Of a stretch of 48,590 bases of DNA, positions 1-7,186 are shown piece after piece. Source of the stretch: CAMTUW01 sp947085035 (lineage in GTDB: Bacteria > Actinomycetota > Coriobacteriia > Anaerosomatales > PHET01); the NCBI GenBank assembly GCA_947085035.1, contig CAMTUW010000023.1, forward strand, positions 1-48,590. The letters run 5' to 3'. A program made the position numbers and the translations under genes. The stretch's first letter is position 1. The number at the start of each line of letters is the position of its first letter. The notes under the pieces were generated by a model. It was not told where the DNA came from. It worked only from the letters and a program-made list of their open reading frames with translations, and searched no databases.

Positions 1-138
1 TCCCCCCGCCGACGACCCGCCCGCGGATGATCCCCCCGCCGACGACCCGCCCGCGGATGATCCCCCCGCCGACGACCCGCCCGCGGATGATCCCCCCGCC
101 GACGACCCGCCCGCGGATGATCCCCCCGCCGACGACCC
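1..138. repeat. 30-bp perfect tandem repeat, 4.6 copies
   Basis: Four identical 30-bp units (1-30, 31-60, 61-90, 91-120) are followed by 18 bases of a fifth, and the array continues off the left edge. In the coding frame starting at base 2 each unit encodes PPADDPPADD, so one DNA unit is two PPADD pentapeptides written with different codons. The perfect identity between units implies recent amplification and probable copy-number variation. There are no spacers, so this is not a CRISPR array. Confidence 0.95.
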
Positions 139-310
139 CTTCCTCCCCTTCACCGAGGACGAGGATGAGTCACCCGAGCCCTTCCTTCCCTACACCGGTT
201 CTGAGGCGTCCGTTCTCCTCGCGCTGGTGGCGCTCTTCGCAGCACTCGGCTTGGGACTTCGCAGAATCGGAGGTCCGGTACTCGAGCGGGTATCGAGGCT
301 CCGTCGCTGA
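2..310 (+). CDS. C-terminal end of an LPXTG-anchored cell-wall surface protein (5' partial)
   Basis: The open frame enters from the left edge and stops with TGA at 308-310. It encodes a Pro/Asp stalk of PPADD repeats, then an acidic segment, then LPYTG (codons about 185-199), a hydrophobic stretch of about 20 residues rich in Leu/Ala/Val, and an Arg-rich tail. LPXTG, membrane segment and positive tail together form a sortase sorting signal. Sortase cleaves such motifs between Thr and Gly and links the protein to the cell wall, and the stalk would lift the missing N-terminal domains off the wall. About 13 residues before LPYTG sits LPFTE, a look-alike motif without the glycine. The ligand-binding part is outside the window, so the function cannot be named. 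No sortase gene is present here. Confidence 0.88.
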   Translation, partial: PPADDPPADDPPADDPPADDPPADDPPADDPPADDPPADDPPADDPFLPFTEDEDESPEPFLPYTGSEASVLLALVALFAALGLGLRRIGGPVLERVSRLRR

Positions 311-334
311 CTCGTGGCACACACGTACACGACA

Positions 335-360
335 GGGAGGTCGCCGGGAGGCGGCCTCTC
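335..360 (+). terminator. GC-rich hairpin downstream of the surface-protein gene
   Basis: The arms GAGGTCGCC (337-345) and GGCGGCCTC (350-358) pair with one G-T wobble around a 4-base loop, and the stem extends by two more pairs. It lies 25 bases after the stop codon. No T-tract follows, so it may be a weak terminator or a 3'-end processing structure. The rest of 361-495 shows nothing clear beyond the ribosome binding site of the next gene. Confidence 0.35.
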
Positions 361-495
361 CTGCGTGGCCGTGGCTCTGGCTCAAGAACACAGGAATTCC
401 GCCACATGCACATCGCGCCCGTGCGGTCAGAGCGCTACGATGTCAGCGCCTCCGTGTGTCGGGGGACCCAATGATGCAATCGCGAGGAGTACTCA

Positions 496-1728
496 GTGGT
501 ACTGTCATTCATCGTGTCCATGTTCATTCTCGGCCTGGGCACCAGCCTTCACTGCGTGTCCATGTGCGGGCCGCTTGTCCTGACCTACGCGGTCAAGGGC
601 GAGGAGGGCGGCCCTTGGTACCGCAAGCTCACCCCGAACGTCGCCTACCAGGGCGCCAAAGTCGTGAGCTATATGACGGTCGGCCTGTTGCTGGGTGCGG
701 TCGGCTCCTTCTTCGACTTGGACGCAGTACGTCCGTACATCATGTATCTCGCCGGCGTGTTCATGATCGTTCTGGGTCTTGGCATGACCGGTCGAGCGCC
801 GTGGGCGGCTCGACTCACGCCCCGCCCGCCGGAGTGGCTCATGCGTATGTTGATGAGGATGCGCCAAAAGGCCACCACAGACGCCGAGACGGGCGAGAAG
901 TCGCTCGCGACCCCGGTGCTCTTCGGTCTGATGACGGGGCTGCTTCCGTGCGGTCCGCTCATGGCCGCACAGGTGTCGGCCGCGGCTTCGGGCAGCGCCG
1001 TCGCAGGGGCGCTAGGCATGGCCGCATTCGCGGTTGGCACCGCGCCGCTGATGGTTGCGTTCGGTACGGCCGGCTCCCTGATTCCTCGTGTGTGGAAGCA
1101 GCGGATGATGGTCGTCTTGGCAATCGGCGTCATCATCTTCGGCCTCGTCTTCATCAATCGTGGTCTGATGCTCACGGGTGCCCCCGTCAACTTCAACATC
1201 ATCAAGAGCAGCGTTGTTGGTGGCCCCTCCCAAGCACCCGTTGACTTTGTCGCCGGGGCGGATGGGGTCGTCGAGGTTCCACTCGTCATCGAGAGTGTGC
1301 GCTTCTCGCCTGAGTCCCTGCAGATTCCGGCCGATACGCCGGTGCGCATCCTCGTCGACCGTCGCGAGAACAATGCATGCTCCGACCAAGTCGCGATTCC
1401 GCAGCTCGGGATTCTCGTTGAGGTGGCGCCCTTCGCGGTCACCCCTATCGAGCTACCTGCGGTATCTGCCGGCACCTACACGCTGACGTGCGGCATGGGG
1501 ATGATGTCGGGGCAACTCGTGGTGGGCAGCGCGGCTGGGGGAGGTGGCCTAGGGGCGCTTTGGCTCGTGGTCATCGTGCTTGTCGTCGCGGGAGCGCTGT
1601 GGATCAAACGCGGAGTCACGCTCCCGACGGGCCGGTTCGGTCTCAGCGCGACCGAGACCATCCTTGCGGCGCTAGCGATCGCGGCCTCAGTGCTCGCCGG
1701 TCTCACGATGGGCGGGATGTTTCAATGA
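496..1728 (+). CDS. TauE/SafE (UreH_2)-like membrane protein with C-terminal cupredoxin domain
   Basis: This is a 410-residue integral membrane protein. The N-terminal 230 residues carry the multi-helix fold of the sulfite-exporter TauE/SafE / UreH_2 group, beginning with the characteristic GTSLHCVSMCGPL, and a second LLPCGPL motif lies further on. Residues about 245-340 look like a cupredoxin sandwich with a Cys near residue 294 and a CGMGMM motif near 331, both plausible copper or soft-metal ligands. Two further hydrophobic helices close the protein. The start is GTG at 496 because GAGGAG (484-489) precedes it; the ATGs at 471 and 474 are out of frame. It overlaps the next gene by ATGA. Relatives act in metal or sulfur-compound handling and cytochrome-oxidase maturation; the metal-ligand domain favours copper, but this is inference. 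Confidence 0.82.
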   Translation: MVLSFIVSMFILGLGTSLHCVSMCGPLVLTYAVKGEEGGPWYRKLTPNVAYQGAKVVSYMTVGLLLGAVGSFFDLDAVRPYIMYLAGVFMIVLGLGMTGRAPWAARLTPRPPEWLMRMLMRMRQKATTDAETGEKSLATPVLFGLMTGLLPCGPLMAAQVSAAASGSAVAGALGMAAFAVGTAPLMVAFGTAGSLIPRVWKQRMMVVLAIGVIIFGLVFINRGLMLTGAPVNFNIIKSSVVGGPSQAPVDFVAGADGVVEVPLVIESVRFSPESLQIPADTPVRILVDRRENNACSDQVAIPQLGILVEVAPFAVTPIELPAVSAGTYTLTCGMGMMSGQLVVGSAAGGGGLGALWLVVIVLVVAGALWIKRGVTLPTGRFGLSATETILAALAIAASVLAGLTMGGMFQ

Positions 1729-2351
1729 GGCTTCTCGTGATCGGGGCGGCCGGGCGGACCGGACGGCTCGTGGTCGAGCAGGCGCTGGGGCACGGTCACG
1801 ATGTGAGGGCGTTCGTGCACGCCACTCAGCTGGCGATCGATCATCCGCGTCTCGAAAAGGTGACCGGCGACGTGCTCTCGTTTGAGAACGTGGACGCGGC
1901 GATGAAAGGGTGCGAGGCGGTCGTTTTCGTGGTGGGCTCGGGTCGTGGACGAGAGGTGCGGGTCTACTCCGAAGGAATCTCAAACGTCTTGCACGCCATG
2001 GCCGCACAAGGCGCGCTGAGACTCGCGGCTGTGAGCGCGGCCGGGGTGTTCGCGCGCAGGGACTCGCGCATCTCACTGGGGTTCAGAGTCGTGATCGCCA
2101 CGGTACTCAAGCGAGTCTATGACGACATGGAACGCATGGAACAGCGGATCGCAGCGTCCGGGATCGAGTGGACGATCGTTCGCCCCGTGGGTCTCACCGA
2201 CGGTCCTCAAACGGGGCACTACCGGCTTTCGCGGGACGGCTCGATGCTGTCAGGGGCGTCTCGCATCTCACGGGCCGATGTGGCCGCGCTGTTGTTGAAG
2301 GCGGTCGAGACCACCACGTTTCTGCGACGGACCCTGCTGGTCGCCGAGTAG
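1725..2351 (+). CDS. NAD(P)-binding oxidoreductase, atypical short-chain dehydrogenase
   Basis: The 208-residue protein opens with a Rossmann dinucleotide-binding loop (VIGAAGRTGRLV). It continues with the pattern of the NAD(P)H-binding NmrA/HSCARG-type atypical SDR group, including DVLSFENVDAAMKGCEAVVF, which compares with the usual 'D(L)xDxxSLxxAlxGvDaVi' segment. The family's classical YxxxK catalytic pair is not evident, which fits a redox sensor or a reductase of unknown substrate. It is translationally coupled to the TauE-like gene through the ATGA overlap at 1725-1728. It ends 4 bp before the convergent LysR gene. The substrate is unknown. Confidence 0.8.
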   Translation: MRLLVIGAAGRTGRLVVEQALGHGHDVRAFVHATQLAIDHPRLEKVTGDVLSFENVDAAMKGCEAVVFVVGSGRGREVRVYSEGISNVLHAMAAQGALRLAAVSAAGVFARRDSRISLGFRVVIATVLKRVYDDMERMEQRIAASGIEWTIVRPVGLTDGPQTGHYRLSRDGSMLSGASRISRADVAALLLKAVETTTFLRRTLLVAE

Positions 2352-2355
2352 CGCC

Positions 2356-3288
2356 TCAGGAAAGCTGCCCCGGTAGGGACTCGATCGCTCGGCGCGCCTC
2401 GACTCGAAGTGCGTCGAGTACGGTCGCAACGCCCGGGTGGTACTTTGAGCCGCGCCTGATCGCCGCCCACGTCACACGGTTCATCTCGAGATCAGCGACG
2501 TGCCGGATAGCCACGTCGGGGGTGTCGTGGACCAGCGCGAGCGGGGGGACGAGGGCCACGCCCAGCCCCGCGCCGACCGCCGCGAGAATGACGTCGATGT
2601 CCATCGAGTGGAAATCGGTTCGGGGCTCGAAACCCACTCTTCGAGCAGCGGCTCGGACGAACTCGAGCATGGAGGTGGAGTCTCGCCCAACGATCCACTG
2701 CTGTTCTGCCAGATCGGCCATCGACACGGCCTCGTTCTTCTTCGCAAGCGGGTGCGAAGTGGGAAGCGCGAGGTAGACGCACTCGGTGAACAATCGTTCT
2801 CGTTCGATGCCAGCGTCGCGCAGCGTTGGCAGGAGGTCCCACTCGTACGTGAGGGCCACGTCGAGCGCTCGTGCCTTGAGCGCAGGCAGGGCCTCTTCCG
2901 GCTCGAGGTCGATCATCGAGATGTGTAGGTTCGGGTGGTTGTCTCTCAGCGCGATGAGCGCTGGGATCAGAACGCGTCGTGCGGCTGTCGGGAATGCCGA
3001 GACGCGCACGTGTCCCACGATTCCTTGCGAAGCGTCGACGAGGTCGGCTTCGGTGTGTTCCAGTGCGGCGAAGATGGTCTCGGCGTTGGCGACGAGACGG
3101 TTCCCGGCAGCGGTGAGCCTGACGCCCCGCCCCTGTCGTTCGAGCAGGGGTACACCCGCTTCCCGTTCGAGGACCGCCATCTGTTGCGAGACGGCGGACG
3201 GCGTCATGAACAGCGCCTCGGCGGCGGCTGCGAGGGTGCCTCTGGCTGCCACCTCACGAAATATCCTCAGTCGGTTCACGTTCAGCAT
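2356..3288 (-). CDS. LysR-family transcriptional regulator
   Basis: This is a 310-residue protein with the family's usual length. The N-terminal winged helix-turn-helix is clear at residues about 1-60 (LRIFREVAARGTLAAAAEAL, then TPSAVSQQ). It is followed by a periplasmic-binding-like effector domain from about residue 90. The open frame extends 29 codons further upstream, but only the ATG at 3288 aligns with the normal LysR N-terminus (MLNVNRLRIF). The upstream extension would run through the inverted repeat at 3309-3341, which is better explained as an operator. It is divergent from the small membrane gene at 3410, the usual LysR target arrangement. The effector is unknown. Confidence 0.9.
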   Translation of the reverse strand: MLNVNRLRIFREVAARGTLAAAAEALFMTPSAVSQQMAVLEREAGVPLLERQGRGVRLTAAGNRLVANAETIFAALEHTEADLVDASQGIVGHVRVSAFPTAARRVLIPALIALRDNHPNLHISMIDLEPEEALPALKARALDVALTYEWDLLPTLRDAGIERERLFTECVYLALPTSHPLAKKNEAVSMADLAEQQWIVGRDSTSMLEFVRAAARRVGFEPRTDFHSMDIDVILAAVGAGLGVALVPPLALVHDTPDVAIRHVADLEMNRVTWAAIRRGSKYHPGVATVLDALRVEARRAIESLPGQLS

Positions 3289-3308
3289 GATGTAGAAAAG
3301 CTTACGAT

Positions 3309-3341
3309 ATACGAAAGAAACAGGCAATGTATCTTTCGTAT
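3309..3341. promoter_or_regulatory. 10-bp inverted repeat, probable LysR-type operator
   Basis: ATACGAAAGA (3309-3318) and TCTTTCGTAT (3332-3341) are perfect inverted arms separated by 13 bases. The centre-to-centre distance is 23 bases, about two helical turns, which suits a dimeric regulator. The repeat lies 20 bases upstream of the LysR start and 68 bases upstream of the divergent miniprotein start. It is a natural candidate for autoregulation and activation of the neighbour. No binding data are available. Confidence 0.6.
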
Positions 3342-3409
3342 CAATGGGACGATGATAGTTACAGGCGGAAGTCACACGGATTTCGGTCTCGTAGCAAAGG
3401 TGGTGTGAA

Positions 3410-3508
3410 ATGACTGACAGCTTCAGTGAGGGCTCGATCTACATCGGTCGTGCAGCGATGCTCGTGGGCCTGTTCGTGCTCGCCTCGATCATCATCGATC
3501 TCATCTAG
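3410..3508 (+). CDS. 32-residue single-helix membrane miniprotein
   Basis: The short frame encodes a hydrophilic N-terminus (MTDSFSEGSIYIGR), one hydrophobic helix of about 17 residues (AAMLVGLFVLASIIIDL) and then the stop. AAAGGTGG (3397-3404) sits 5-6 bases upstream as a good ribosome binding site. The gene is bounded by a LysR-type operator in front and a strong hairpin with a T/C-rich tail behind (3564-3605), so it looks like a complete monocistronic unit. No known family is recognised. Small single-helix proteins often modulate larger membrane complexes, but no partner can be named here. It would be missed by usual length cut-offs. Confidence 0.6.
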   Translation: MTDSFSEGSIYIGRAAMLVGLFVLASIIIDLI

Positions 3509-3563
3509 CTTCCCCCCGTACCGCCGCTGTCGACATCCCACGACTCGGCTGGTCCCGTGAAGC

Positions 3564-3605
3564 CAGGCGTCCCGTCATTCCATGACGAGGCGCCTGTTCT
3601 TCTTC
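3564..3605 (+). terminator. Hairpin with T-rich tail, probable intrinsic terminator
   Basis: CAGGCG (3564-3569) pairs with CGCCTG (3591-3596), and CGTCAT (3573-3578) pairs with ATGACG (3582-3587) around a 3-base loop, with one mismatch between the two blocks. TTCTTCTTC follows directly. It ends the unit containing the miniprotein at 3410-3508. An outer GTGAAG/CTTCAC pair (3557-3562 with 3602-3607) could extend the structure. Confidence 0.6.
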
Positions 3606-3670
3606 ACAAGGGGATATCATGTCCAGAAGGTGACGTGTACGACGAAGCAGGTCGGACTCCGGGAGGCCGC

Positions 3671-4066
3671 ATGGACGACGGCAATAGGATGGGGATGCCA
3701 CGCGGCAGTCTGCTGCGCACAGGCCGAGACATCGATCCGGTGTTGTGGATCGCGCTCGCCGTGTCCACGCTGTTCGTGATCGCCCAGATATCGTTCGCCG
3801 TGACGTTCGTTCCCGTGATGTTGTACGCCTACGAGACAGCCGGGCTCGAGCTGCCAACGGTCCTGGCATTCGCCGATCGCCTGGGGCTGGTGGGCATCCC
3901 GTTCGTACTTGGTGTGGCTGACCTGCTGATATTCGTCATGTTCGCGTGGGCGGCCCGTCACCACTGGATGGGGCTGCTCTTCGTTCCGCCGCTGCTCTAC
4001 CTGCTCGCCGCGTTCGTCTTGTTCGCGTCGGGTATCTCCGGCGCTGCAGTGGTGTTTCTGCGGTAA
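3671..4066 (+). CDS. Hypothetical three-helix membrane protein
   Basis: The 131-residue protein has a short charged N-terminus and about three strongly hydrophobic segments (VLWIALAVSTLFVIA, then LVGIPFVLGVADLLIFVMF, then LLFVPPLLYLLAAFVLF). ATG 3671 is chosen because GGGAGG (3661-3666) precedes it. The frame is open further upstream, but that part overlaps the terminator hairpin and is not membrane-like. It is the first gene of a probable operon with hisG (43 bp on), a second membrane protein and an aldo/keto reductase. No family is recognised and no function is assigned. Confidence 0.7.
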   Translation: MDDGNRMGMPRGSLLRTGRDIDPVLWIALAVSTLFVIAQISFAVTFVPVMLYAYETAGLELPTVLAFADRLGLVGIPFVLGVADLLIFVMFAWAARHHWMGLLFVPPLLYLLAAFVLFASGISGAAVVFLR

Positions 4067-4109
4067 GGAGTGACGCGCCAACGTGGACCCTGACGAGGAG
4101 GACTGCTCG

Positions 4110-4982
4110 ATGCTCTCACTAGCTTTGCCGAAAGGCTCTCTCGAAGAACAGACGCTTCTGCTGTTCAGCCAGGCTGACATCGCGATCAAGAAGTCGAGTC
4201 GCGAATACAATCCGACTTGTGATGACCCACGTATCGAGCGAGTGAAGATCTTGCGTCCGCAAGAGATTCCCATCTACGTCGAGCAGGGCTACTTCGATGT
4301 GGGCATCTCGGGGCACGACTGGGTGCGCGAGAGTGGCGCCGACGTCATCGAGGTGGCGGAGCTTCCCTACGCGAAGACGGGCACCGGTTTCGTTCAGATG
4401 GTGCTTGCCGTTCCGCAGGAGTCGCCGTTCTTGAGCGCTCGTGACATCCCGGTGGGGAGTCGCGTCACGACGGAGTTCCCGAAAGCCACGAAGCAGTTCT
4501 TCGATGGCCTGGGCATCGACGTCGAGGTGCACTTCAGTCACGGGGCGACGGAGGCCAAGGTTCCCGAGATGATGGACGCGCTGGTCGACCTCACCGAGAC
4601 CGGCTCCACCATTCGGAGGAACGGGCTCAAGATCATCGACGTCATCCTCACCTCCACCACTCGCCTCGTCGCGAACAAGTCTTCCTGGGACGATCCGGTG
4701 AAACGCACGGCGATCGAAGAGATCAGGACGCTGCTGTTGGGTGTGATCGAGGCTCGCGGCCGCGCGCTGCTCTCACTCAACGTCGCGCACGACAAGCTCG
4801 CGGCGGTGATCGCGCTGCTGCCCGCGATGAAGCGTCCCACCGTGAACAAGCTCTACGATTCCCAGGACTACGAGGTCACCACCGTTGTGGACAAGTGCTC
4901 GGTGAACGTGTTGATTCCTGCGCTCAAGGCCGCTGGCGCCGAAGACATCCTCGAGATACCCATCAGCAAGATCGTGCGCTGA
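4110..4982 (+). CDS. hisG: ATP phosphoribosyltransferase, long form
   Basis: The 290-residue enzyme catalyses the first step of histidine synthesis, joining ATP and PRPP. It opens with LSLALPKGSLEEQT, the family's nucleotide-binding start. It carries the PRPP-binding signature around TETGSTIRRNGLKI, and the C-terminal 75 residues form the ACT-like regulatory domain that marks the self-sufficient long (HisG_L) type, feedback-inhibited by histidine and not needing HisZ. The start is ATG 4110, preceded by GAGGAGGA (4095-4102); an in-frame GTG at 4083 is less likely. No other histidine gene is nearby, so hisG is detached from the rest of its pathway here. Confidence 0.95.
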   Translation: MLSLALPKGSLEEQTLLLFSQADIAIKKSSREYNPTCDDPRIERVKILRPQEIPIYVEQGYFDVGISGHDWVRESGADVIEVAELPYAKTGTGFVQMVLAVPQESPFLSARDIPVGSRVTTEFPKATKQFFDGLGIDVEVHFSHGATEAKVPEMMDALVDLTETGSTIRRNGLKIIDVILTSTTRLVANKSSWDDPVKRTAIEEIRTLLLGVIEARGRALLSLNVAHDKLAAVIALLPAMKRPTVNKLYDSQDYEVTTVVDKCSVNVLIPALKAAGAEDILEIPISKIVR

Positions 4983-5011
4983 TCCGACTCTGGAACGAAG
5001 GAGCACCGCCC

Positions 5012-5695
5012 ATGGGTTTGACCGGCTGGAAGCATGAGCGAGTCGGGCATGAGACCGACGGTGAACCATCGCCGTTCGATATCGTGCCACTACCACCCGC
5101 TCCCGCCGTGGGAGGGTTCGGCGTCGGGGAGATGCCCGATGAGATCCACCGTTTCAACTGGGGCGCCTTCTTCCTCACGCCGCTGTGGGGCATAGCGTAC
5201 GCCTCCCACAAGGTGGTGAGCTGGTGGGTGCTCAGCGTTCTCCTCACGGTTCTGATCGTCTCTGGGGTGGGCGAGTCGACCAGTACGGCGACACTTGCGA
5301 TCATCGCGTCGGCGGTGCAGGTCGTGACCATCGGAATCCGGCTGTGGATCGGCATGAACGCCAACCAGTGGAGCTGGAGTCGCGAGCAGGCCAGGCTCGG
5401 AGTGGTCAAGGGCGCGATGCCGCGTTTCTCGGTGGAGACATTTCGCGCCAAGCAGACGAAGTGGCTGGCAGCGGGTATCGCGATCACGGCGATGTCGCTG
5501 TTCAGTGTCGTGGTGCTCGGGCTGACCACGAACCCGGAGCTCGTCGCTGTTCGCGAGCAGCTCTCGATCAGGCCGATCGAGCTGGCCATGACGGTGGGCT
5601 GGACGGTCGCCGAGATCGCCTTGGCGCTCTGGCTCGACGCTCAGATGCGCAAGGGCCGCAGCGCCCTGCCGGCGCCAACGAGCACCGAGCTTTAG
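5012..5695 (+). CDS. Hypothetical membrane protein with FNWGAF motif
   Basis: This is a 227-residue protein. A proline-rich cytoplasmic leader is followed by FNWGAFFLTPLWGIAY, the hallmark helix of a widespread group of small membrane proteins related to DUF2628. About five membrane segments follow, with a charged loop in the middle. AAGGAG (4998-5003) supports ATG 5012. It lies 29 bp after hisG and 9 bp before the aldo/keto reductase gene, so it is probably co-transcribed with both. The biochemical role is not known for this group. Confidence 0.75.
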   Translation: MGLTGWKHERVGHETDGEPSPFDIVPLPPAPAVGGFGVGEMPDEIHRFNWGAFFLTPLWGIAYASHKVVSWWVLSVLLTVLIVSGVGESTSTATLAIIASAVQVVTIGIRLWIGMNANQWSWSREQARLGVVKGAMPRFSVETFRAKQTKWLAAGIAITAMSLFSVVVLGLTTNPELVAVREQLSIRPIELAMTVGWTVAEIALALWLDAQMRKGRSALPAPTSTEL

Positions 5696-5704
5696 GACCC
5701 GCTG

Positions 5705-6535
5705 ATGGCTCTGTCACTCGCATCGACGCTCGTGTTGCCGGGTGGGATCGAGATACCCCGGCTCGGGCTGGGAACGTATCGCAGCGCGCCGGGCGTCGAG
5801 ACCGAGCACGCGGTGCGCACCGCGCTCGATCTGGGTTGTCGCCACATCGATACCGCAGCGCTCTACGGTAACGAGGAGAGCGTGGGGGCGGCTCTTCGCA
5901 AGAGCGGCGTGGCGCGCGACCAGGTCTTCGTGACCACGAAGCTCTGGAACGACGATCAGGGCTACGACACGGCGCTGGATGCCCTTGACCGGTCACTCCA
6001 AAGACTTGGGATGGACTACGTCGACCTCTATCTAGTGCACTGGCCGATGTGCGAGCACCTCGAGACTACGTGGCGCGCGATGGAAGACGCTTTGGAGTCC
6101 GGCCGCGCACGTGCGATCGGCGTGTCGAATTTCTTGCCGCAGCACCTCAAGGCGCTGCTCGAGATCGCGGTGGTGCCGCCGGCTGTCGATCAGGTCGAGT
6201 TCCATCCGCGCCTGCAACAGCCCGACCTGCAGACGTTTCTCGCCGAGCACGATATCGCGCTCGAGGCTTGGGCGCCGCTGATGCGCGGCCGAGTGGCCGC
6301 GATCCCCGAGATCTCAGGGATCGCCGAGCGTCTCGGGCGCACACCCGCACAGGTCACGTTGCGCTGGATCCTCGAGATCGGCCTCATCGCGATCCCGAAG
6401 TCCGTACACGCCGAGCGCATCGCAGAGAACGTCGGCGTGTACGACTTCGAGCTGACCGAGGCCGATCATGAGGTGTTCGCAGGTCTCGACACCACAGAGC
6501 GCATCGGCCCGGATCCGAACGTGTACGCCTGGTGA
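5705..6535 (+). CDS. Aldo/keto reductase (2,5-diketo-gluconate reductase-like)
   Basis: This is a 276-residue (beta/alpha)8-barrel NADPH-dependent reductase. The full catalytic tetrad is visible: Asp in HIDTAALYGNE with the Tyr four residues on, Lys in TTKLWND, and His in LVHWP. The C-terminal IPKSVHAERIAENV is the NADPH-phosphate-binding segment of the AKR superfamily. The length is standard. Substrates of such enzymes are small aldehydes, ketones or keto-acids and cannot be fixed from sequence. The ribosome binding site is weak (AGGA overlapping the preceding stop), which suggests translational coupling to the membrane protein 9 bp upstream. Its stop codon lies 1 bp from the stop of the convergent rubrerythrin gene. 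Confidence 0.92.
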   Translation: MALSLASTLVLPGGIEIPRLGLGTYRSAPGVETEHAVRTALDLGCRHIDTAALYGNEESVGAALRKSGVARDQVFVTTKLWNDDQGYDTALDALDRSLQRLGMDYVDLYLVHWPMCEHLETTWRAMEDALESGRARAIGVSNFLPQHLKALLEIAVVPPAVDQVEFHPRLQQPDLQTFLAEHDIALEAWAPLMRGRVAAIPEISGIAERLGRTPAQVTLRWILEIGLIAIPKSVHAERIAENVGVYDFELTEADHEVFAGLDTTERIGPDPNVYAW

Positions 6536-6536
6536 A

Positions 6537-7112
6537 TCAGTAGTTCGCGACCCAGAGTTCGTAGTGGGCCTGCGGGTGAAGGCACGCGGGACAGAGTTCG
6601 GGCGCATCCAGCCCTTCGTGGACGTAGCCGCAGTTGCGACACTTCCAGTGCACCGACTCCTGGCGAGCGAACACCTGCCCGCTTTCAATGTTGCTGAGGA
6701 GCTTGCGGTACCGCTTCTCGTGCCAGGCCTCGACTTCAGCGATCTCGCGATACGAGACGGCGACCTGCGGGAAGCCCTCTTCGTCGGCGACGTCGGCGAA
6801 GTGGGGGTAGAGCTCGCTCCACTCCTCATTTTCGCCTTCGGCCGAGGCGAGAAGGTTCTCGGCGGTGGTCCCAACCACGCCGGCCGGGTAGGTCGCCGTG
6901 ATCTCGACCATGCCGCCCTCGAGGTGCTTGAAGAAGACCTTGGCGTGCTCCTTCTCGTTGTCGGCGGTCTCGGTGAAGAGTGCCGCGATCTGCTCGTAAC
7001 CCTCCTTCTTCGCCGCACTTGCGAAGTAGTTGTAGCGCATGCGGGCCTGGCTCTCGCCTGCGAAGGCTTTCAGTAGGTTCTGTTCGGTGCGTGTACCTCT
7101 GAGGCTGGGCAT
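6537..7112 (-). CDS. Rubrerythrin
   Basis: This is a 191-residue protein with the two-domain rubrerythrin layout. A ferritin-like four-helix bundle carries the di-iron ligands (GESQARMRYNYFA, DNEKEHAKVF, EVEAWHEKRY). A C-terminal rubredoxin-like domain has two knuckles, CRNCGY and CPACLH. It reduces hydrogen peroxide to water in anaerobes and is a strong hint of an oxygen-sensitive lifestyle. ATG 7112 is chosen because AAAGGAG precedes it at the right distance; the frame is open further upstream but without family similarity. It lies downstream of the DNA methyltransferase gene on the same strand with a 74-bp gap holding its likely promoter. Confidence 0.94.
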   Translation of the reverse strand: MPSLRGTRTEQNLLKAFAGESQARMRYNYFASAAKKEGYEQIAALFTETADNEKEHAKVFFKHLEGGMVEITATYPAGVVGTTAENLLASAEGENEEWSELYPHFADVADEEGFPQVAVSYREIAEVEAWHEKRYRKLLSNIESGQVFARQESVHWKCRNCGYVHEGLDAPELCPACLHPQAHYELWVANY

Positions 7113-7148
7113 AGGTGCTCCTTTCACGGTTCGGGGACTGTGTGGAGT

Positions 7149-7176
7149 AGGGTACCCGAAGGCAGGCTCGAACCAA
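7149..7176 (-). promoter_or_regulatory. Possible rubrerythrin promoter
   Basis: On the minus strand TTGGTT (7176-7171) and TACCCT (7154-7149) are separated by 16 bases and lie about 36 bases upstream of the rubrerythrin start. The match to the sigma-70 consensus is only partial. The hairpin GCGGAG/CTCCGC (7180-7196), which overlaps the stop of the upstream gene, may separate the two transcripts. Confidence 0.3.
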
Positions 7177-7186
7177 CGCGCGGAGT

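Noticed and set aside
1..138. Possible CRISPR array
   Set aside because: The 30-bp units are contiguous with no spacers and keep a protein reading frame (PPADD repeats) that ends in an LPXTG anchor.
27..1244. A 405-codon + strand open frame spanning the first repeat and the TauE-like gene
   Set aside because: It reads the repeat and the transporter gene out of phase, gives an Arg/Ser/Pro-rich product with no domain, and competes with two well-supported frames.
669..1475. Long minus-strand frame inside the TauE-like gene
   Set aside because: It is the antisense shadow of a high-GC gene; no ribosome binding site or family similarity.
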